A stretch of DNA of 64,000 nucleotides from NCBI RefSeq assembly GCF_003386205.1, contig NZ_QRDY01000010.1:62001-126000 (forward strand), given 5' to 3'. Below, piece by piece: positions 50,660 through 59,712 of the stretch. The notes beneath the pieces were generated by a model that saw only the letters and a program-made list of their open reading frames with translations, searched no databases and was not told where the DNA came from. How positions within the stretch are numbered: the first letter of the stretch is position 1; each line of letters starts with the position of its first letter. The position numbers and the translations under genes are program-made. This stretch comes from Cohnella lupini (GTDB taxonomy: Bacteria; Bacillota; Bacilli; Paenibacillales; Paenibacillaceae).

Positions 50660-50743
50660 AAAAATCAACCTTTTCCAATGGGAAAAGGTTGTTAAGAGAA
50701 ACCTTCGATTAATAATAATACCGGAATTGTCGAGAGGTGTCAA
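50660..50743 (-). promoter_or_regulatory. metK promoter and attenuator-like leader
   Basis: TTGACA (50738-50743), 17 bases, TATTAT (50715-50720) is a strong sigma-A promoter on the minus strand. The leader of about 70 bases contains AACCTTTTCC / GGAAAAGGTT, a perfect 10-bp stem with a 4-base loop (50667-50690), then GATTTTTAT (50660 on), which looks like an intrinsic terminator. Just upstream, AAGGTT (50700-50705) can pair with the AACCTT of the first arm and so act as an antiterminator. Confidence 0.65.
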
Positions 50744-50774
50744 CGTACATCAGACTATGTTGAAGATTGTCAAG

Positions 50775-51041
50775 TTATACGATTGTTTGTTGCGCTTGCC
50801 TAATCAGCCTTTGGGTTATTCCCCCGCCTAAAGCTCCGGCTTCCCGCGACGTCAAATCTCCATAATATTGTTTCCCGTAGCTCGCCGAGGATATACCTCC
50901 GAGTTCCCCCGCGAATTCCGTATCCGCGGTTCCCCCGCCGAACCCACTAATCGGCACGCCAAGCTCCGCCGCAATCTCATACTTCATCTGCTTCAGCGCG
51001 TTCGCGCATTCCGGAACCACTAATTTGTTGCTTCTCGCCAT
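50775..51041 (-). CDS. Alpha/beta-type small acid-soluble spore protein
   Basis: An 88-residue protein: NKLVVPECANALKQMKYEIA, then AELGVPISGFGGGTADTEFA and the GPR protease site TEFAGEL, followed by SREAGALGGGITQRLIRQAQ. It matches the alpha/beta SASP family that coats spore DNA and protects it from UV and heat. AAGGAGG lies before the ATG. It shows that the organism forms endospores. Expression is expected in the forespore under sigma-G. Confidence 0.95.
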   Translation of the reverse strand: MARSNKLVVPECANALKQMKYEIAAELGVPISGFGGGTADTEFAGELGGISSASYGKQYYGDLTSREAGALGGGITQRLIRQAQQTIV

Positions 51042-51072
51042 GTGATTAGAACCTCCTTGAATGTGATGGACA

Positions 51073-51097
51073 TAGTATGTGCCGGGGCATCCTATTC
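51073..51097 (-). promoter_or_regulatory. Candidate forespore (sigma-G) promoter of the spore protein gene
   Basis: CATACTA (51073-51079) on the minus strand exactly fits the -10 of sigma-F/G promoters, and GAATA (51093-51097) resembles the -35, but the spacer is 13 bases rather than about 17-18. So only the -10 is convincing. Confidence 0.35.
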
Positions 51098-51153
51098 AAG
51101 GCGTATTAGATGTTGGGGGTTGGGGGAAAATTAGGATTGCGTAACAGTCGGAC

Positions 51154-52014
51154 CTAAGAATTCAAATCTATTAAAAACGCCTTCAACCCTTCGCGCCAAG
51201 GTCTCAGTTGACTGAAGCCATTCTGGCGGATAGCCGAATGATCCATAACGGAATATGCCGGTCGAGGCGCCGGTCGAGGGAATTGATCGGTCGAGCAGGG
51301 TTCGACTTTAGTAGATAGTCCACTTTCTTCGAAAATAGCCTGCGCGAACTCATACCAAGTGCAGGTTTCCGTATTCGAGGCATGATAAATCCCATAAGCT
51401 TCAGTCTGTACCAACTCGATAAGAAATCGTCCCAAGTCGTAAGTATATGTCGGCGACCCGACCTGATCATGAACGACCGATAAGGAATCTCTTTCGGATG
51501 CAAGTTTCAGCATCGTTTTCACAAAATTGTTGCCATACTTGCCGTATACCCAAGACGTTCTTACGATAAAATAACGTTGGCTAAGCGATTGAAGAAGCAC
51601 CTCTCCGGCACGTTTGGACTTTCCGTAGACGGATTGAGGATTCGTATTGTCGTATTCGTTGTAAGGCAGCGATCCCATTCCATCGAAGACATAATCCGTA
51701 CTGACGTAACAGAGCTTTGCGCCAATCTCGTTAGCAGCAATCGTCAGGTTTCGAGTCCCGATGGCATTTACTCGATAAGCCTCATCAGCGTCGGTCTCCG
51801 CTTTGTCAACGGCAGTATAGGCTCCCGCATGGATTATCGCGTCCGGATGAACCTCGGCAACTACAGCTCGGCATTGAGCTAAGTTGGTCACATCAAGTTC
51901 TAGTCGACCGAACCCAATAATCCTGAATCGCTGATCGGAAAATCCGATTAATTCACGACCAAGTTGTCCGTTTGCCCCCGTAACCAGTATCGTAATTTTG
52001 TACTCGCCCATCAT
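51154..52014 (-). CDS. rfbD: dTDP-4-dehydrorhamnose reductase
   Basis: A 286-residue RmlD: ITILVTGANGQLGRELIGFS, then HPDAIIHAGAYTAVDKAETD, CYVSTDYVFDGMGSLPYNEY and VYGKSKRAGE (Tyr-x3-Lys), and FIVRTSWVYGKYGNNFVKTM. It makes dTDP-L-rhamnose in the last step. The start overlaps rfbB as TAATG. It is the last gene of rfbC-rfbB-rfbD. Confidence 0.95.
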   Translation of the reverse strand: MMGEYKITILVTGANGQLGRELIGFSDQRFRIIGFGRLELDVTNLAQCRAVVAEVHPDAIIHAGAYTAVDKAETDADEAYRVNAIGTRNLTIAANEIGAKLCYVSTDYVFDGMGSLPYNEYDNTNPQSVYGKSKRAGEVLLQSLSQRYFIVRTSWVYGKYGNNFVKTMLKLASERDSLSVVHDQVGSPTYTYDLGRFLIELVQTEAYGIYHASNTETCTWYEFAQAIFEESGLSTKVEPCSTDQFPRPAPRPAYSVMDHSAIRQNGFSQLRPWREGLKAFLIDLNS

Positions 52015-53030
52015 TACCCTCCCAAGCGTTCACCGTACTGCTTCTCATAATATTGTTGATAGGCGCCGGATCGGACTTGCTCCATCCATTCAAGATTGCT
52101 AAGGTACCACCGAATCGTTTCAAGAATACCCGATTCGTAATTATGTTTCGGCTTCCAGCCTAATTGTTCGCTAATCTTAGTGGCATCGATTGCGTAACGA
52201 CGGTCATGTCCCAGCCGATCCTGAACGTATGTGATTAATGACTCCGGTTTATTTAACTCATGAAGAATCGTATTCACGACTTGAATATTATTCCGCTCGT
52301 TATTACCGCCGATGTTATATATTTCGCCGGTTCTGCCTTTTCGTATGACAAGGTCGATCGCGCTGCAATGATCCTCAACGTACAACCAATCGCGAATATT
52401 CAAACCATCTCCGTAAACCGGAAGCGATTTGTCAGCTAAAGCATTCTGAATCATAAGAGGGATCAGCTTCTCGGGGAACTGGTAAGGCCCATAGTTATTC
52501 GAACAACGAGTAATATTGACGTTCAAACCGAATGTCTCGTGATACGCTCGGACAAGAAGATCCGCACCCGCCTTACTTGCTGAGTAAGGACTATTCGCTT
52601 GAAGAGGCGTCTCTTCCGTAAACAATCCCGTCTCTCCCAAAGTCCCATACACTTCATCCGTAGATACCTGAACGAATTTAGCAATGCCATGCAGCTTGGC
52701 AAGGTCAAGTAATACTTGCGTTCCCATGATATTCGTCATAACAAAAATGCTTGGATCAAGGATGCTACGGTCCACGTGAGATTCCGCGGCGAAGTTCACG
52801 ACTACGTCAATTCCAGCCTGAAATAATGGCTCCAAAGCTGCCCGATCCGTAATGTCGGCTTTGACGAACCGATAATTCGGATTGGAATCAATCAATCTTA
52901 GATTCTCCAGGTTCCCTGCATAGGTCAGAATGTCGACATTTATTATTTCGTCTTGGGGATGCTCCCGGAGACAGTAATGAACGAAGTTGCTGCCAATAAA
53001 ACCAGCCCCCCCAGTTACCAGTAGCTTCAT
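52014..53030 (-). CDS. rfbB: dTDP-glucose 4,6-dehydratase (first copy)
   Basis: About 338 residues: MKLLVTGGAGFIGSNFVHYC, DILTYAGNLENLRLIDSN, NFAAESHVDRSI, FVQVSTDEVYGTLGE, YSASKAGADLLVRAYHETFG and NNYGPYQFPEKLIPL are all RmlB hallmarks. An in-frame GTG lies at 53042, but GAAGGGTGA precedes the ATG at 53030. A second, closely similar copy is at 55.5-56.5 kb. This one sits in the dTDP-rhamnose set. Confidence 0.95.
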   Translation of the reverse strand: MKLLVTGGAGFIGSNFVHYCLREHPQDEIINVDILTYAGNLENLRLIDSNPNYRFVKADITDRAALEPLFQAGIDVVVNFAAESHVDRSILDPSIFVMTNIMGTQVLLDLAKLHGIAKFVQVSTDEVYGTLGETGLFTEETPLQANSPYSASKAGADLLVRAYHETFGLNVNITRCSNNYGPYQFPEKLIPLMIQNALADKSLPVYGDGLNIRDWLYVEDHCSAIDLVIRKGRTGEIYNIGGNNERNNIQVVNTILHELNKPESLITYVQDRLGHDRRYAIDATKISEQLGWKPKHNYESGILETIRWYLSNLEWMEQVRSGAYQQYYEKQYGERLGG

Positions 53031-53038
53031 TGCATATT

Positions 53039-53596
53039 TCACCCTTCATATTTGAAATTAATTTCCGCATCGGCCAAAATCGGATGTTGAGAATCTTTGG
53101 CCGAAAGAATCGGATTACGGAGCGGCCAATCGATTCCGAGAGCCGGATCGTTCCAAGCGATCCCCCTGTCGTTCTCCGGAGAGTAGAACTCATTTACTTT
53201 ATACGTCACTTCTGTTTGCGGCACCAAAGTACAGAATCCATGGGCGAATCCCTGCGGAACAAATAATTGACGTTTATTTGAAAATGATAAAATAAAACCC
53301 TCCCAATGCCCGAAAGTGGGCGATCCTTGTCTGAGGTCTACGACCACGTCATAAATAGCTCCGGACGTTACGCGTACAAGCTTTGATTGAGCCTTTGGAT
53401 TCAACTGGTAATGAAGTCCTCTTAGTACTCCCGCTTGTTCTGATAATGAAATATTATCTTGAACGAATACACACTTGATTCCTACTGCGCTAAACGTAAG
53501 TAAACTATAAGATTCCATGAAATATCCCCGGGGATCTTCTTGAACGTTCGGATCTAATAATTTCACGTCAGTTAGCTTTGTCACTGCAACCCTCAT
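53039..53596 (-). CDS. rfbC: dTDP-4-dehydrorhamnose 3,5-epimerase
   Basis: A 185-residue RmlC: DVKLLDPNVQEDPRGYFMES, GVLRGLHYQLNPKAQSKLVR with the catalytic His, YDVVVDLRQGSPTFGHWEGF and VPQGFAHGFCTL. It heads the rfbC-rfbB-rfbD set and is more typical than the cupin at 2.8-3.3 kb. The stop overlaps the possible GTG of rfbB. Confidence 0.94.
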   Translation of the reverse strand: MRVAVTKLTDVKLLDPNVQEDPRGYFMESYSLLTFSAVGIKCVFVQDNISLSEQAGVLRGLHYQLNPKAQSKLVRVTSGAIYDVVVDLRQGSPTFGHWEGFILSFSNKRQLFVPQGFAHGFCTLVPQTEVTYKVNEFYSPENDRGIAWNDPALGIDWPLRNPILSAKDSQHPILADAEINFKYEG

Positions 53597-53699
53597 TCAA
53601 TTTGCTCCTCGCCATAAGATTATTGCCTCTGGACGGCTACAGCATCATATATATGACCATGTATATGAAATTCATTTTATATTGACTCTTCAGATGTCT

Positions 53700-53728
53700 A
53701 TTACATTTCTAGACTATTCCGATATCAA
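53700..53728 (-). promoter_or_regulatory. Candidate sigma-A promoter of rfbCBD
   Basis: TTGATA (53723-53728), 17 bases, TGTAAT (53700-53705) on the minus strand, about 100 bases before rfbC and after the terminator of the upstream gene. Confidence 0.45.
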
Positions 53729-53767
53729 TCATTTCAATACAGCTCGAGCTTTACATATTTGTTTAAA

Positions 53768-53800
53768 AATAAAAAAACTGCCGAGCTAATGTCGGCAGTT
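53768..53800 (-). terminator. Intrinsic terminator after the 165-residue exported protein gene
   Basis: AACTGCCGA / TCGGCAGTT (53777-53785 with 53792-53800) with a 6-base loop is followed on the minus strand by a run of seven T. It separates the S-layer-glycan cluster upstream from rfbCBD. Confidence 0.9.
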
Positions 53801-53804
53801 TCTG

Positions 53805-54302
53805 CTATTTTAATTTATATGCACCACGAACAAGTACGATAAGTCCCTTAGTCTGCTTTGGATCAGCTTCTACTCCTCTTTCGCCCCTTGGGTTAAGAAT
53901 GAGGTGATTATTTCCTATCGCTTTCCCCGGCTTAATATCCAAGCCATCCGTCATGTCAGAAAGTCCGTTTGCATCAGAACTGTAAGCTATCGCTTTCCCC
54001 GTGCGAATAATAATCTCTCCGCCGTCTTCAACGATCAACTTAGTTCCCAATGGTACCGTGACAGTCTCAAGTTTCGTAGAGCCACTGCTACTCGGACCTA
54101 ACTTCTCCAGCTCTTCTTGAACGAGCTTACTAACCGTAGAATCCACATAACCTTTCGTCACCAGCGGATCATCAACGGAACCTGGATTGGAACTCACATC
54201 AGCGAACGCGGATTGATACCAGCCCGGGCCTCCGATAACTAACGTAAGGATCAGAATGATTGCAACTGATGTAGCCCATCTCTTTTTCTGCAAAGTAATC
54301 AT
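53805..54302 (-). CDS. Small exported or membrane-anchored protein, unknown
   Basis: A 165-residue protein with a basic start and one hydrophobic segment (ATSVAIILILTLVIGGPGWY), then a possible signal cleavage near SAFA. The mature part begins SNPGSVDDPLVTKGYVDST, then a short helical stretch KLVQEELEKLGPSSSG, and a beta-rich region with ETVTVPLGTKLIVEDGGEII and GLIVLVRGAYKLK. I do not recognise a family function. It lies at the end of the glycan cluster and is followed by a terminator. Confidence 0.75.
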   Translation of the reverse strand: MITLQKKRWATSVAIILILTLVIGGPGWYQSAFADVSSNPGSVDDPLVTKGYVDSTVSKLVQEELEKLGPSSSGSTKLETVTVPLGTKLIVEDGGEIIIRTGKAIAYSSDANGLSDMTDGLDIKPGKAIGNNHLILNPRGERGVEADPKQTKGLIVLVRGAYKLK

Positions 54303-54369
54303 CCTTCTGCAAGTAATATTTTACCTTTATAGAGTTGATACGAGCGCTAGAGTCCGAAAGTTGCGAAGA

Positions 54370-55488
54370 TTATCGAAATTTGAGATTTCTGTCCACCAAA
54401 GCTTTAAACTCATTTCTAAATCTTTCTTCTGAAAACCTCAAGGCATTGTTCCGGCAGTTCGCCGCGTTAAAGCTCTTGTAGTTATTTTCAAATTGCTTGA
54501 TAGCAGCCAACAACGAATTCGCTGTTTGTTCATAGAAGAATATGCCTGTCGGTAGATCCTCACCTAACGGTATGACAGTCTCTAATGCTCCGCCCTTCCC
54601 GAAAGCGATTACGGGGGTGCCGCAAGCTTGAGCTTCAACCGGGACGATTCCGAAATCCTCTTCTGCAGCAAAAACGAACGCTTTTGCTTTCTGCATATAT
54701 TGCTGCAACACTTCTGTTGACTGATAGCCTAGGAACTCGATATTTGACGTCAGCTTGGATTTCAGTTTACCGGCTTCTGGCCCCTCTCCGATGATGATTA
54801 GTTTCTTGTCCGGCAATTGTCTGAAAGCTTCGACTATAAGATCAATTCTCTTATATGGCACCAACCTGGAAGCGGTAAAATAGTACTCTTCTTTAATTTC
54901 GTTATATTTAAATCCTTCTACATCCACAGGCGGATATATGATCTCTGAGTCTCTGCGATATGTTTTAGTAATTCGATTCCTAATAAATTTGGAGCTCGTA
55001 ACAATAACATCTACTCCATTAGTAGAACGTACGTCCCAATTCCGAATATAATGAAGAACCATCCGTATGAAAATAGATGATAACCCTCTGGACTTACCAA
55101 AGTCCTTGAGATATTGATGCTGCATTTCCCATGCATAGCGGATTGGAGTATATACATAGGAAATATGCAACTGCGTTGGACCTGTGATCACACCTTTAGC
55201 AGCTATATAGGAACTCGAAATGACTAAGTCATACTTACTTAAATCGAATTGTTCGATTGCAATCGGCATAAACGGCAAATAACTAAGATGTTTCTTACGG
55301 GAAAAAGGAAGTCTCTGAATAAAAGATGTCTTTGATTTCTTCTGTTGAAGAAAATCTCTTTGATTATCAGGTAAGAAGTCGACTAATGAGAATAAGTCGG
55401 CTTCGGGGTACACTTTCAGTATTTGCTCGAGTACCTTCTCCGCACCAGCGTATACTACTAATCTATCGTGAATTACTGCGATTTTCAT
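54370..55488 (-). CDS. GT4 family glycosyltransferase
   Basis: About 372 residues with GT-B fold: MKIAVIHDRLVVYAGAEKVL at the N-terminus, YVYTPIRYAWEMQHQYL, then EEYYFTASRLVPYKRIDLIV, KLIIIGEGPEAGKL and FVFAAEEDFGIVPVEAQACG (the E-x7-E nucleotide-sugar site), followed by TPVIAFGKGGALETV. ATG at 55488 has GAAAGGG upstream and is preferred to the TTG at 55503. Close to the two rhamnose and 3-acetamido sugar routes; donor unknown. Confidence 0.9.
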   Translation of the reverse strand: MKIAVIHDRLVVYAGAEKVLEQILKVYPEADLFSLVDFLPDNQRDFLQQKKSKTSFIQRLPFSRKKHLSYLPFMPIAIEQFDLSKYDLVISSSYIAAKGVITGPTQLHISYVYTPIRYAWEMQHQYLKDFGKSRGLSSIFIRMVLHYIRNWDVRSTNGVDVIVTSSKFIRNRITKTYRRDSEIIYPPVDVEGFKYNEIKEEYYFTASRLVPYKRIDLIVEAFRQLPDKKLIIIGEGPEAGKLKSKLTSNIEFLGYQSTEVLQQYMQKAKAFVFAAEEDFGIVPVEAQACGTPVIAFGKGGALETVIPLGEDLPTGIFFYEQTANSLLAAIKQFENNYKSFNAANCRNNALRFSEERFRNEFKALVDRNLKFR

Positions 55489-55524
55489 AATGATCCCTTT
55501 CAAGGTTGGGAATCCTCTTAATGA

Positions 55525-56538
55525 TTAGCTTGAGGCTCCCGCATAGTTCTTCGAGTAATATTGCTGATAAGCACCAGAGTGAACACGTTTCATCCATTCC
55601 CTGTTATTTAGATACCAACGGATTGTTTCCCTGATACCCGATTCATAATCATATTTAGGATTCCATCCGAGTTCTTTCCTGATCTTACTAGCATCGATTG
55701 CGTACCTTCGATCATGTCCTAAGCGATCTTGAACAAACTCGATTAAAGTTTCGGGTTTATTTAATTCCTGAAGTATCGTACGTACTACTTGAATGTTCGT
55801 ACGTTCATTATTGCCGCCTATATTATAAATATCTCCATTACGTCCTTGCCGAATGACCAAATCGATTGCACTGCAGTGGTCTTCTACATATAACCAATCA
55901 CGTATGTTTAGCCCATCTCCGTAAACCGGTAAGTTCTTGTCTTGTAGTGCATTTTGAATCATAAGTGGGATCAGCTTTTCAGGAAATTGAAACGGGCCAT
56001 AGTTATTCGAACAACGTGTAATGTTAATCGGCATCCCGAAAGTCTCATGGTATGCCCTTACTAATAAGTCGGCACCTGCCTTACTCGCTGAATAAGGACT
56101 ATTCGGCGCAAGCGGCGAATCTTCTACAAATAAACCCGATTCCCCTAATGTTCCGTATACTTCATCCGTAGAGACTTGAACAAACTTTTGGACGTTATAT
56201 TTTTTTGCCAATTCTAATATCGTTTGTGTTCCTAATATATTTGAACGTACGAACACATCGGGATCAAGTATGCTTCGATCCACATGGGATTCTGCCGCGA
56301 AATTTACAACGATATCAATACCTTCGCTAAATATGGGCTCTAAAGCGACTCGATCGTTAATATCAGTTTTAATCAATCTATATCTATCATTCTTTTCTAC
56401 AGTGCTCAAATTCTCCAAGTTTCCAGCATACGTAAGACGGTCAATATTAATTATATCGACGTCATTATGTTCACGTAACATATATTGAATAAAATTACTT
56501 CCAATAAAGCCAGCCCCACCGGTCACAAGCAACTTCAT
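55525..56538 (-). CDS. rfbB: dTDP-glucose 4,6-dehydratase (second copy)
   Basis: About 337 residues, opening MKLLVTGGAGFIGSNFIQYM and very similar to the copy at 52-53 kb: the segments SHVDRSILDP, FVQVSTDEVYGTLGESGLF and YSASKAGADLLVRAYHETFG match almost exactly. The ATG at 56538 has GAGGGA upstream; the frame opens at 56559. It stands next to the GtrA and FdtC-like genes, so it probably supplies dTDP-4-keto-6-deoxyglucose to the 3-acetamido sugar pathway. Confidence 0.94.
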   Translation of the reverse strand: MKLLVTGGAGFIGSNFIQYMLREHNDVDIINIDRLTYAGNLENLSTVEKNDRYRLIKTDINDRVALEPIFSEGIDIVVNFAAESHVDRSILDPDVFVRSNILGTQTILELAKKYNVQKFVQVSTDEVYGTLGESGLFVEDSPLAPNSPYSASKAGADLLVRAYHETFGMPINITRCSNNYGPFQFPEKLIPLMIQNALQDKNLPVYGDGLNIRDWLYVEDHCSAIDLVIRQGRNGDIYNIGGNNERTNIQVVRTILQELNKPETLIEFVQDRLGHDRRYAIDASKIRKELGWNPKYDYESGIRETIRWYLNNREWMKRVHSGAYQQYYSKNYAGASS

Positions 56539-56595
56539 AATAACTTCATCCCTCATCACTAAAATGACATTCTCTATCCACTATACGTTAACAAG

Positions 56596-57000
56596 TCATT
56601 CCTTCTCCCGTTTGCCTTCTAAACGACCGGTTAGTATATACTTGCTTATTATAAAAGTAATCGGAATAGTAACCGCGGAGATAACCAAAGGCGAAATTTC
56701 TTTATTTAGTCCGATCTTCTCCACAAACATATACATCAAAACCCAACCAATCAGGAGTTGAATAATGTAAACCAGTGGAAACTGAATCAACTTCTTAATG
56801 CTCATGTTAGAGTTAAAAACCAGAAGCGAATTCAAAACAAAGGAAATAAAAATGCCTAATATAAAAGAAAGAACATAAGAAATACTATAGGGACAAATCA
56901 ATAATAATCCTAAATAGACGACATAGGTTATGCCTGTGTTTGCTAGTCCTATTAATAAAAACTTTACAACTTCTTTAACCTTATAAGTTTGAATTATCAT
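56596..57000 (-). CDS. GtrA family membrane protein
   Basis: A 134-residue protein with four membrane segments: VVKFLLIGLANTGITYVVYL, ISYVLSFILGIFISFVLNSL, LVYIIQLLIGWVLMYMFVE and a last one near ISPLVISAVTIPITFIISKY. It has the GtrA features FLLIGLANT and FVLNSLLVF. GtrA proteins are thought to flip undecaprenyl-phosphate-linked sugars. It accompanies a GtrB-like transferase and a membrane transferase in the same run. Confidence 0.9.
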   Translation of the reverse strand: MIIQTYKVKEVVKFLLIGLANTGITYVVYLGLLLICPYSISYVLSFILGIFISFVLNSLLVFNSNMSIKKLIQFPLVYIIQLLIGWVLMYMFVEKIGLNKEISPLVISAVTIPITFIISKYILTGRLEGKREKE

Positions 57001-57016
57001 TGAAGTTGCCGCCCGC

Positions 57017-57574
57017 TCATTTAAGCTTCTCCTTCAACCCGTCTTGAAGTATTTCAAACTGAAGTTCGCATTTTTCACAAACAAAATCATTTGTTAATTT
57101 TGAACCGCAATTACAAACATATCCTTTAAATTTTGCCGGGTTTCCGTACCATAATGTATGATCTGGTATATTCTTAGTAACTACGCTACCAGCTCCGATC
57201 ATTGCATATTTTCCGATTGTATTTCCCGCTACGATCGTACTATTTGCACCGATCGAAGCAAACACTCCAACGGTTGTTTTAATAAATTCAGCGGGATATT
57301 GTTTGGAACGTGGATTCAAATCATTTGTAAATGTCACATTAGGACCAATAAAAGCATTGTCATGTATGCGAACTCCATCCCATATATAAACACCTGATTT
57401 TACTGTTACATTATTTCCAATGATTACATCGTTTTCAATAAAGGTATGATCATTAATATTGCAATTTTCTCCAACTTTCGCCCCGCTTAGAATATGAGCA
57501 AAAGCCCAAATCCTCGTTTGGTCACCTATATCTTCCGTTTCCACGATAGCATTTTCATGTTTAAAGTAGCTCAC
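57017..57574 (-). CDS. dTDP-3-amino-sugar N-acetyltransferase (FdtC/QdtC-like)
   Basis: A 185-residue left-handed beta-helix acyltransferase: IGDQTRIWAFAHILSGAKVG, then CNINDHTFIENDVIIGNNVT, NAFIGPNVTFTNDLNPRSKQ and YAMIGAGSVVTKNIPDHTLW. The C-terminus carries a small cysteine motif, CNCGSKLTNDFVCEKC. Together with FdtA- and FdtB-like genes nearby it fits dTDP-3-amino-3,6-dideoxyhexose N-acetyltransferase, last step to dTDP-Fuc3NAc or dTDP-Qui3NAc. Confidence 0.87.
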   Translation of the reverse strand: MSYFKHENAIVETEDIGDQTRIWAFAHILSGAKVGENCNINDHTFIENDVIIGNNVTVKSGVYIWDGVRIHDNAFIGPNVTFTNDLNPRSKQYPAEFIKTTVGVFASIGANSTIVAGNTIGKYAMIGAGSVVTKNIPDHTLWYGNPAKFKGYVCNCGSKLTNDFVCEKCELQFEILQDGLKEKLK

Positions 57575-57603
57575 AATATCACCTCATGTTTTATACTTCC
57601 TAA

Positions 57604-58536
57604 CTAATTATGAACCTCGTCCACAATATACGCTGGGCGTTTCCTGCTTTCATCAAGAATTCTCCATAGATATTCTCCGATAATACCAAGCATAACCATA
57701 ATTACGCCCAATAAAAAGGAAATCAGTGCAATAATTGTTGTCCAACCTTGAAGTGGAGCATTACCAAAAATAGCGTTAAACACAACAAATAAACCATATA
57801 TAAAACTAATAATAGCAGTAATCATTCCAATTGTGGACATCAGCCGAATTGGAGCATAAGAGAAGCTGACAAACGAATCCACGAATAATTTAATCTTCTT
57901 GCTGAATGTCCATCTTGATTTACCAAGTTTCCTCTCCAGTCTTACATAAGAAATTGTTGATTGTGGATATCCCAGCCAATAAATAAGACTCATTATATTA
58001 GTATTTTTCTCGCGAATTTGATTTAGTTCCTGCACGACTTGGCGATCAACTAACACAAAATCAAATCCACCTGTTGGATAGTCTTTAATAGCGAACCGTC
58101 TCATTAACAAATAATATGAATTCGAGAAAATCTTCTGACCAAGAGTCTCTTCCCGTTCTTCCCGAGTAGCCATAACGACTTTTTTTCCAGACTCCCAATG
58201 TCCGATCATCTGCTCAAATAACTCGGGCGGGTCTTGTAAATCTGCAGAAATAATGCCAACGCAATCTCCAGATGCATACTTTAAACCTGCTTGAATAGCA
58301 GACATTGAGCCGAAATTCTTACTTAGCTTAACAACCTTAATCCTTGGATCATCTTCTCTGGCTGATATAAGCAATTCAAATGACCGATCACCAGACCCAT
58401 CATCTACAAAAATAAATTCCATCTCATATTCCGGCAAAATAGATTGTAAGTTCTTTAACCTAGGTAAGGTATGGGGGATGTTAAGTTCGTTATAGTAAAT
58501 AGGAATAACGATGCTAAATAATTTCTTTGTATTCAT
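57604..58536 (-). CDS. GtrB-like polyprenyl-phosphate glycosyltransferase
   Basis: A 310-residue GT2 protein: [56 protein letters not shown] and [18 protein letters not shown], typical of DPM1/GtrB-like enzymes. Two C-terminal membrane helices follow ([40 protein letters not shown]), then [20 protein letters not shown]. Such enzymes put a sugar on undecaprenyl phosphate. It starts inside the last 25 bases of the aminotransferase gene. Confidence 0.92.
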   Translation of the reverse strand: MNTKKLFSIVIPIYYNELNIPHTLPRLKNLQSILPEYEMEFIFVDDGSGDRSFELLISAREDDPRIKVVKLSKNFGSMSAIQAGLKYASGDCVGIISADLQDPPELFEQMIGHWESGKKVVMATREEREETLGQKIFSNSYYLLMRRFAIKDYPTGGFDFVLVDRQVVQELNQIREKNTNIMSLIYWLGYPQSTISYVRLERKLGKSRWTFSKKIKLFVDSFVSFSYAPIRLMSTIGMITAIISFIYGLFVVFNAIFGNAPLQGWTTIIALISFLLGVIMVMLGIIGEYLWRILDESRKRPAYIVDEVHN

Positions 58537-59617
58537 TGAGAACCTCCGTTACTTTAACGGCATCTTCGATACTCATAACAGGGCTAATCGGAAGACTCAA
58601 AATCTCCGCGTGAATGCTTTCAGAGATTGGATATCCCCTATCGTTCCATTCCTTGTATGCTTCCTGTTTGTGTGGTGGAATGGGATAATGAATCAACGTT
58701 TGAATGTTATTATCATTCAGATAACGTTGGAGATGGTTCCTATTTCTTGTACGAATAACATATAGATGCCATACATGAGTTTCTGGATCTAACCCCTTGA
58801 ATACAGGCTTGACTAAGCTTTCATTTTTTATTTTCTCATTGTACAACTCTGCAATATTTCTCCTAAGTTGATTATCTTCATCTAAATGCTTGAGTTTAAA
58901 CCGCAATACAGCTGCCTGTAATTCATCAAGTCGGCTATTAATGCCCTTATATAGATTTTCATATTTTTTGTGCGAACCGTAATTGCGAATTGCCTTTAAT
59001 TCTAAATACATACTTTCATCGTTAAGCGTTATAGCGCCGCCGTCTCCGAGGGCACCTAAATTTTTACCTGGATAAAAACTAAATGCGGCAGCATCGCTTA
59101 GATTACCAACCCGTTTACCTTTATACATTGCTCCATGTGCTTGAGCACAATCTTCAACAACCTTAAGGTTATACTTCTGAGCTATTTCTTGAATGGGAGA
59201 CATATCGCAGGAAAGACCATAGAGATGAACAACCATAATTGCTTTCGTCTTGGTTGTGATATACTTCTCGATCAGCGCAGGGTCAATATTATAGGTCAAC
59301 AAGTCAGGTTCAACCAGAATAGGTGTCGCCCCACTTGCAGTAATTGATAATATAGTCGCTATATAGGTGTTGGATGGTACGATAACCTCATCACCTTCAC
59401 TAATGCCTAGCCCTTTTAAAATAAGAACTAAGGCGTCCAAACCATTCGCCACACCCAAGCAATATCGAGTCCCGCAATATTCAGCGAATTCCTGCTCAAA
59501 TTGCTCGACTTCCTTTCCAAGGATATACCAACCTGACTGTAGAAATCGGTCTATACTACTTTTAATTTCCGACTCGTGCCTTAGATTAATTTGCTTTAAG
59601 TCTAAAAAGGGAATCAT
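58514..59617 (-). CDS. dTDP-3-keto-6-deoxyhexose aminotransferase (FdtB/QdtB-like)
   Basis: A 367-residue DegT-family enzyme: [76 protein letters not shown] and [18 protein letters not shown] with the PLP lysine. The [13 protein letters not shown] motif is typical of the FdtB/QdtB/TylB group of 3-aminotransferases, unlike the SKTMTTGEGG of the enzyme at 0.7-1.9 kb. It is expected to make dTDP-3-amino-3,6-dideoxyhexose. Confidence 0.9.
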   Translation of the reverse strand: MIPFLDLKQINLRHESEIKSSIDRFLQSGWYILGKEVEQFEQEFAEYCGTRYCLGVANGLDALVLILKGLGISEGDEVIVPSNTYIATILSITASGATPILVEPDLLTYNIDPALIEKYITTKTKAIMVVHLYGLSCDMSPIQEIAQKYNLKVVEDCAQAHGAMYKGKRVGNLSDAAAFSFYPGKNLGALGDGGAITLNDESMYLELKAIRNYGSHKKYENLYKGINSRLDELQAAVLRFKLKHLDEDNQLRRNIAELYNEKIKNESLVKPVFKGLDPETHVWHLYVIRTRNRNHLQRYLNDNNIQTLIHYPIPPHKQEAYKEWNDRGYPISESIHAEILSLPISPVMSIEDAVKVTEVLNEYKEII

Positions 59618-59712
59618 TATATACCTCCTAGGTTAGCTAATTCACTAATTAAACCAATCTATTATTCCCGTTTGCTTATCGATTAGATAACTGAAATAGA
59701 AAAATCCAATCA

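Noticed and set aside
50640..50774. SAM-I riboswitch before metK
   Set aside because: The predicted leader is about 70 bases and shows no S-box core; only a simple hairpin is present.
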